Positions 6,931 to 8,726 of a stretch of 8,726 nucleotides of DNA are shown here, one piece after another (the stretch's first letter is position 1; every line of letters starts with the position of its first letter). Made by a program: the position numbers and the translations under genes. Below the pieces are notes generated by a model. The model searched no databases, was not told the origin of the DNA, and worked only from the letters and a program-made list of their open reading frames with translations. This stretch comes from CAYXRK01 sp964467615 (GTDB lineage Bacteria > Hydrogenedentota > Hydrogenedentia > Hydrogenedentales > GCA-2746185): NCBI GenBank assembly GCA_964467615.1, contig CAYXRK010000196.1, forward strand, positions 1 to 8,726. Reading direction: 5' to 3'.

Positions 6931-7054
6931 CCGGCCATTTTCGCGAGCGACGAACGGCGACGTTGCTTCCAGAACCATCGAGAATGTCAACAAATCCCGT
7001 CGTCGCGGAGGAGCGCGCTATCCGGCATCGCGGTAATCACGACTCGCGCCACGG

Positions 7055-7060
7055 TATACT
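7055..7060 (+). promoter_or_regulatory. Possible -10 element TATACT
   Basis: TATACT lies in the gap upstream of the peptidase gene, 185 bases before its start. No good -35 hexamer is found 16-18 bases upstream, so the call is weak. If used, it would give a leader of about 175-180 bases containing both hairpins. Confidence 0.25.
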
Positions 7061-7109
7061 GGATCGAATATTTTGGTATCGTTGGTTGTAACTTCAAGTT
7101 GATGGATTC

Positions 7110-7124
7110 GTTCCGCACCGGAAC
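7110..7124 (+). other. Hairpin GTTCCG-CAC-CGGAAC in the leader
   Basis: A perfect six-base-pair stem (7110-7115 with 7119-7124) closes a three-base loop. No T-run follows, so it is unlikely to be an intrinsic terminator for the HAD operon. It may be a leader structure or a protein-binding palindrome. Confidence 0.35.
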
Positions 7125-7204
7125 AAAGTAGGTGACTGCGTAGTTTAATTAGGCGGTAAAGGGTCTAAAGGCCCGGAATGCTCTCGCCACGAGTATCGAA
7201 TTGT

Positions 7205-7224
7205 TTCGGCTGATTCACGCCGAA
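7205..7224 (+). other. Hairpin TTCGGC-N8-GCCGAA just upstream of the peptidase ribosome site
   Basis: A perfect six-base-pair stem (7205-7210 with 7219-7224) holds the eight-base loop TGATTCAC. It ends 7 bases before the GGAG at 7232 and 20 bases before ATG 7245, a position from which it could influence translation or message stability. Confidence 0.4.
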
Positions 7225-7231
7225 GTGTAAT

Positions 7232-7235
7232 GGAG
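7232..7235 (+). promoter_or_regulatory. Ribosome binding site of the metallopeptidase gene
   Basis: GGAG sits nine bases before ATG 7245 and overlaps the last base of the alternative in-frame ATG at 7230. It therefore favours 7245 as the real start. ATG 7230 has no purine-rich site at a suitable distance. Confidence 0.6.
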
Positions 7236-7244
7236 ACGAGAATT

Positions 7245-7961
7245 ATGATGTACGGAATTAACTCGATGTACCTGATGGTTATCGGTGTCGGTATGGTGCT
7301 AAGCCTGATCGCGGCCTTCCGCGTAAAGGGGGCGTTCGCGAAGTACAGCAAATTGGGCACTACGTCGGGCATGACCGGCGCGGACGTGGCGCGGCGCATC
7401 CTGTACGACAACCACATCGAGGACGTGACGGTCGAGCCGGTGCATGGGCACATGACGGACCACTATGACCCACGCACGAAGACGCTGCGGTTGAGCGAGC
7501 CTGTGTTCGCCAGCAACAGCATGGCGGCGTTCGGTGTCGCGGCCCATGAAGTCGGGCACGCGATCCAGCACGCGAACGGTTACGCGCCGCTCCAATGGCG
7601 CTCATCGTGGGTACCGATCGCGAATACGGGGAACAACCTGTCATGGATTGTAATTTTCCTCGGCATCGGTTTGATGAGCGTTGGGAACGCGCTCGGGCAA
7701 CCGCTCGGGCTGATCGGCGTCCTACTCTTCGGCACGACGACGCTGTTCACGCTGATTACGCTTCCGGTCGAGTTCGACGCCAGCAAACGCGCGCTGCTTG
7801 CGCTGCAGAACGGCGGCTATGTGACGCAAGAAGAGTTGCGTGGCGCGAAGAAGGTGCTCGATGCCGCCGCCCTGACGTACGTGGCGGCGTTTGTGACCTC
7901 GCTCTTGACGCTCCTCTACTACGCGCACCGGCTTGGTTTGTTCGGAAACAGCCGCAACTAA
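7245..7961 (+). CDS. YugP-type membrane zinc metallopeptidase (Zn_peptidase_2 family)
   Basis: The 238-residue product is an integral-membrane peptidase of the family typified by B. subtilis YugP; its natural substrates are not established. An N-terminal membrane segment (residues about 7-25) is followed by SGMTGADVARRIL (41-53), a pattern usual for the family, and DHYDPRTKTLRLSEPVF (72-88). The zinc site is HEVGH (101-105). Glu177 in LPVEFDAS is the probable third ligand. Further membrane segments lie at about 131-148, 153-173 and 205-226. The length is normal for the family and all key residues are present. ATG 7245 is chosen because GGAG is nine bases upstream; ATG 7230 would add METRI. 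It probably has its own promoter in the long upstream gap and ends at a convergent hairpin. Confidence 0.93.
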   Translation: MMYGINSMYLMVIGVGMVLSLIAAFRVKGAFAKYSKLGTTSGMTGADVARRILYDNHIEDVTVEPVHGHMTDHYDPRTKTLRLSEPVFASNSMAAFGVAAHEVGHAIQHANGYAPLQWRSSWVPIANTGNNLSWIVIFLGIGLMSVGNALGQPLGLIGVLLFGTTTLFTLITLPVEFDASKRALLALQNGGYVTQEELRGAKKVLDAAALTYVAAFVTSLLTLLYYAHRLGLFGNSRN

Positions 7962-7983
7962 TACGCTAGCCTATTCGAGTTCC

Positions 7984-8010
7984 CCGCGCCCGGCACAACG
8001 CCGGGCGTGG
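7984..8010. terminator. GC-rich hairpin between convergent genes, possible terminator
   Basis: CCGCGCCCGGC (7984-7994) pairs with GCCGGGCGTGG (8000-8010) over 11 pairs, one of them a G-T wobble, around the loop ACAAC. It lies 22 bases past the peptidase stop and 64 bases past the stop of the convergent SufE gene. No T-run follows on either strand, so it is not a canonical intrinsic terminator, but it could stabilise 3' ends or act with a factor. Confidence 0.45.
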
Positions 8011-8073
8011 CCGGCTGTCACCTTCGCGCACCTACTCGACTTAGGTGATACACGGGCCCTGCGAGGACACGCT

Positions 8074-8520
8074 TCACGAGATCTGGGCGTTTAGGGCGTT
8101 TTGGGCCTCTCGCTTGCACATGATGAGCATGTTGGTGAGGCCGTGGTTCTTCGCGATGGACAGTTCGCCGCCGAAGAGTTCGAACACGATGTCGCCGGGG
8201 ACGGCGACGATTTCCTCGAGCGGCGCGCCGGAGAGGGAGCGGTCGAGGATTGCCGCCGTCGCCTTTGCGGAGACGCCTTGCGGGTTCTCGACGGCGAAGT
8301 AAAACTTGAGCGAGCCGCCTTCCGCGGGGCGCGACCAGACGTAGGCCTGTGATTCGCAGCCCGGGACGCGGCGCTCCTCGGGAAAAGGCCGCGATGCGAC
8401 CTCTGGCGGGACTTCCTGAAACTTCTCGCCGAGGTCGATCAGCGTGTTGATGCGCTGGCCGCGATCGAGCTTCGCGAGCATGTCGCGCGTGCGTTTGAGT
8501 TTCGCCGGCATCTCGGCCAT
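8074..8520 (-). CDS. sufE: SufE-family sulfur acceptor protein
   Basis: SufE proteins take persulfide sulfur from a cysteine desulfurase and pass it on for Fe-S cluster assembly in the cytoplasm. The 148-residue product has the family length and layout. The N-terminal helix region includes LIDLGEKFQEVPPE (27-40). The conserved active-site loop RVPGCESQAYVW (51-62) contains the sulfur-accepting Cys55. GKVxF-like strands give LKFYFAVENP (71-80), and the C-terminal half holds IVAVPGDIVFELFGGEL (104-120) and a terminal helix. Cys135 is an extra cysteine. ATG 8520 is used, with a weak GGAA about eight bases upstream; ATG 8511 is an alternative. It lies 16 bases after a sulfurtransferase fragment, with no SufS or SufBCD in view. 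The first 35 bases of the gene belong to the 55-base repeat found again at the window end. Confidence 0.93.
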   Translation of the reverse strand: MAEMPAKLKRTRDMLAKLDRGQRINTLIDLGEKFQEVPPEVASRPFPEERRVPGCESQAYVWSRPAEGGSLKFYFAVENPQGVSAKATAAILDRSLSGAPLEEIVAVPGDIVFELFGGELSIAKNHGLTNMLIMCKREAQNALNAQIS

Positions 8521-8536
8521 AGTGGAATTCCAGTTT

Positions 8537-8540
<4 letters not shown>
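8486..8540. repeat. 55-base exact direct repeat, copy 1 (sufE start region)
   Basis: This copy covers the first 35 bases of sufE, the 16-base gap and the stop codon of the sulfurtransferase. It is identical at all 55 positions to 8672-8726. The base to its left (8485 G against 8671 A) differs. The copy reads naturally across two intact gene ends, so it is probably the genuine locus. Confidence 0.95.
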
Positions 8541-8671
<131 letters not shown>

Positions 8672-8726
8672 CGCGTGCGTTTGAGTTTCGCCGGCATCTC
8701 GGCCATAGTGGAATTCCAGTTTTTAT
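8672..8726. repeat. 55-base exact direct repeat, copy 2 (window end)
   Basis: This is an exact copy of 8486-8540, 186 bases downstream, and it ends on the last base of the window. Here it interrupts the sulfurtransferase just before its catalytic YCRIGER motif. On the minus strand it provides a second sufE start that runs out of frame to a TGA after about 26 codons. An exact 55-base match that ends at the sequence end is typical of a k-mer overlap in a de Bruijn assembly. Confidence 0.95.

Larger units (their letters stand above)
6931..7244. other. Gene-free leader region upstream of the metallopeptidase gene
   Basis: This 314-base stretch lies between two plus-strand genes. It holds a TATACT (7055-7060) that could be a -10 element without a recognisable -35, an AT-rich patch at 7065-7110, and two clean hairpins listed separately. 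A 35-codon frame (ATG 6984 to TAA 7091) has no ribosome site and an unremarkable composition. The distance from the HAD gene and the -10-like sequence suggest the peptidase gene has its own promoter and a long 5' leader. I do not recognise a known riboswitch. Confidence 0.5.

Noticed and set aside
6178..6993. 271-codon open frame on the minus strand opposite the HAD phosphatase gene
   Set aside because: It mirrors a gene with all four HAD motifs. Its product is rich in Arg, Ala and His with no recognisable fold, which is typical of the antisense frame of a GC-rich gene.
6984..7091. 35-codon frame in the leader of the peptidase gene
   Set aside because: It has no Shine-Dalgarno sequence, no membrane or secretion signal and no recognisable similarity. 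It is short enough to occur by chance.
7150..7180. GGGTC-TAAA-GGCCC as an intrinsic terminator in the leader
   Set aside because: The stem is only five pairs with one wobble and no T-run follows.
8524..8531. GGAATTCC palindrome before sufE as an operator or vector remnant
   Set aside because: GAATTC also occurs elsewhere in the window, including within the first codons of the secreted protein gene. No vector-like sequence is seen, and an eight-base palindrome alone is not evidence of regulation.

Overview
The window is GC-rich bacterial DNA with densely packed genes and Shine-Dalgarno-type start sites. No rRNA, tRNA, CRISPR array or transposase was seen. The left-hand gene encodes a secreted protein with a cohesin-like domain, cadherin/Ig-like repeats and a Gly-Glu linker. 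A diverged GH42-like protein lies further right. This style is common in uncultured Planctomycetes-like phyla and in Candidatus Hydrogenedentota. The phylum is an inference from style, not from a marker gene. Both ends look like assembly-contig ends: the left edge cuts a low-complexity Gly-Glu tract, and the right edge is an exact second copy of 55 bases found 186 bases earlier.

Layout. (1) 1-1703, minus: the N-terminal 567 residues of a large secreted protein (signal peptide, cohesin-like domain, four Ig-like repeats, GEGEGE linker), running off the left edge. (2) 1704-1984: a divergent intergenic region with a TATAAT box for the minus gene and a short inverted repeat. (3) 1985-6930, plus: a compact four-gene run of a GT2 glycosyltransferase with an extra C-terminal domain, a membrane-anchored GH42-like protein that overlaps it by 4 bases, adenine phosphoribosyltransferase (apt), and a HAD phosphatase. 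(4) 6931-7244: a gene-free leader region with two hairpins. (5) 7245-7961, plus: a YugP-type membrane zinc metallopeptidase. (6) 7962-8073: a convergent gap with a strong GC hairpin. (7) 8074-8671, minus: a SufE-family sulfur acceptor preceded by the C-terminal end of a rhodanese-type sulfurtransferase. The upstream part of the sulfurtransferase is replaced by the 55-base repeat.

How the genes fit together. The glycosyltransferase and GH42-like gene are probably translationally coupled and may act on the same surface or exported glycan. apt and the HAD phosphatase follow closely, but a functional link to the glycan pair is not evident. The sulfurtransferase and SufE protein form a plausible sulfur-relay pair for Fe-S cluster or other sulfur delivery. 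I do not see a clear new defence or mobile system. The points most worth checking are the altered putative active site of the GH42-like protein, the C-terminal extension of the glycosyltransferase, the structured leader of the peptidase gene, and the junction at the right end, which is most likely an assembly artefact.
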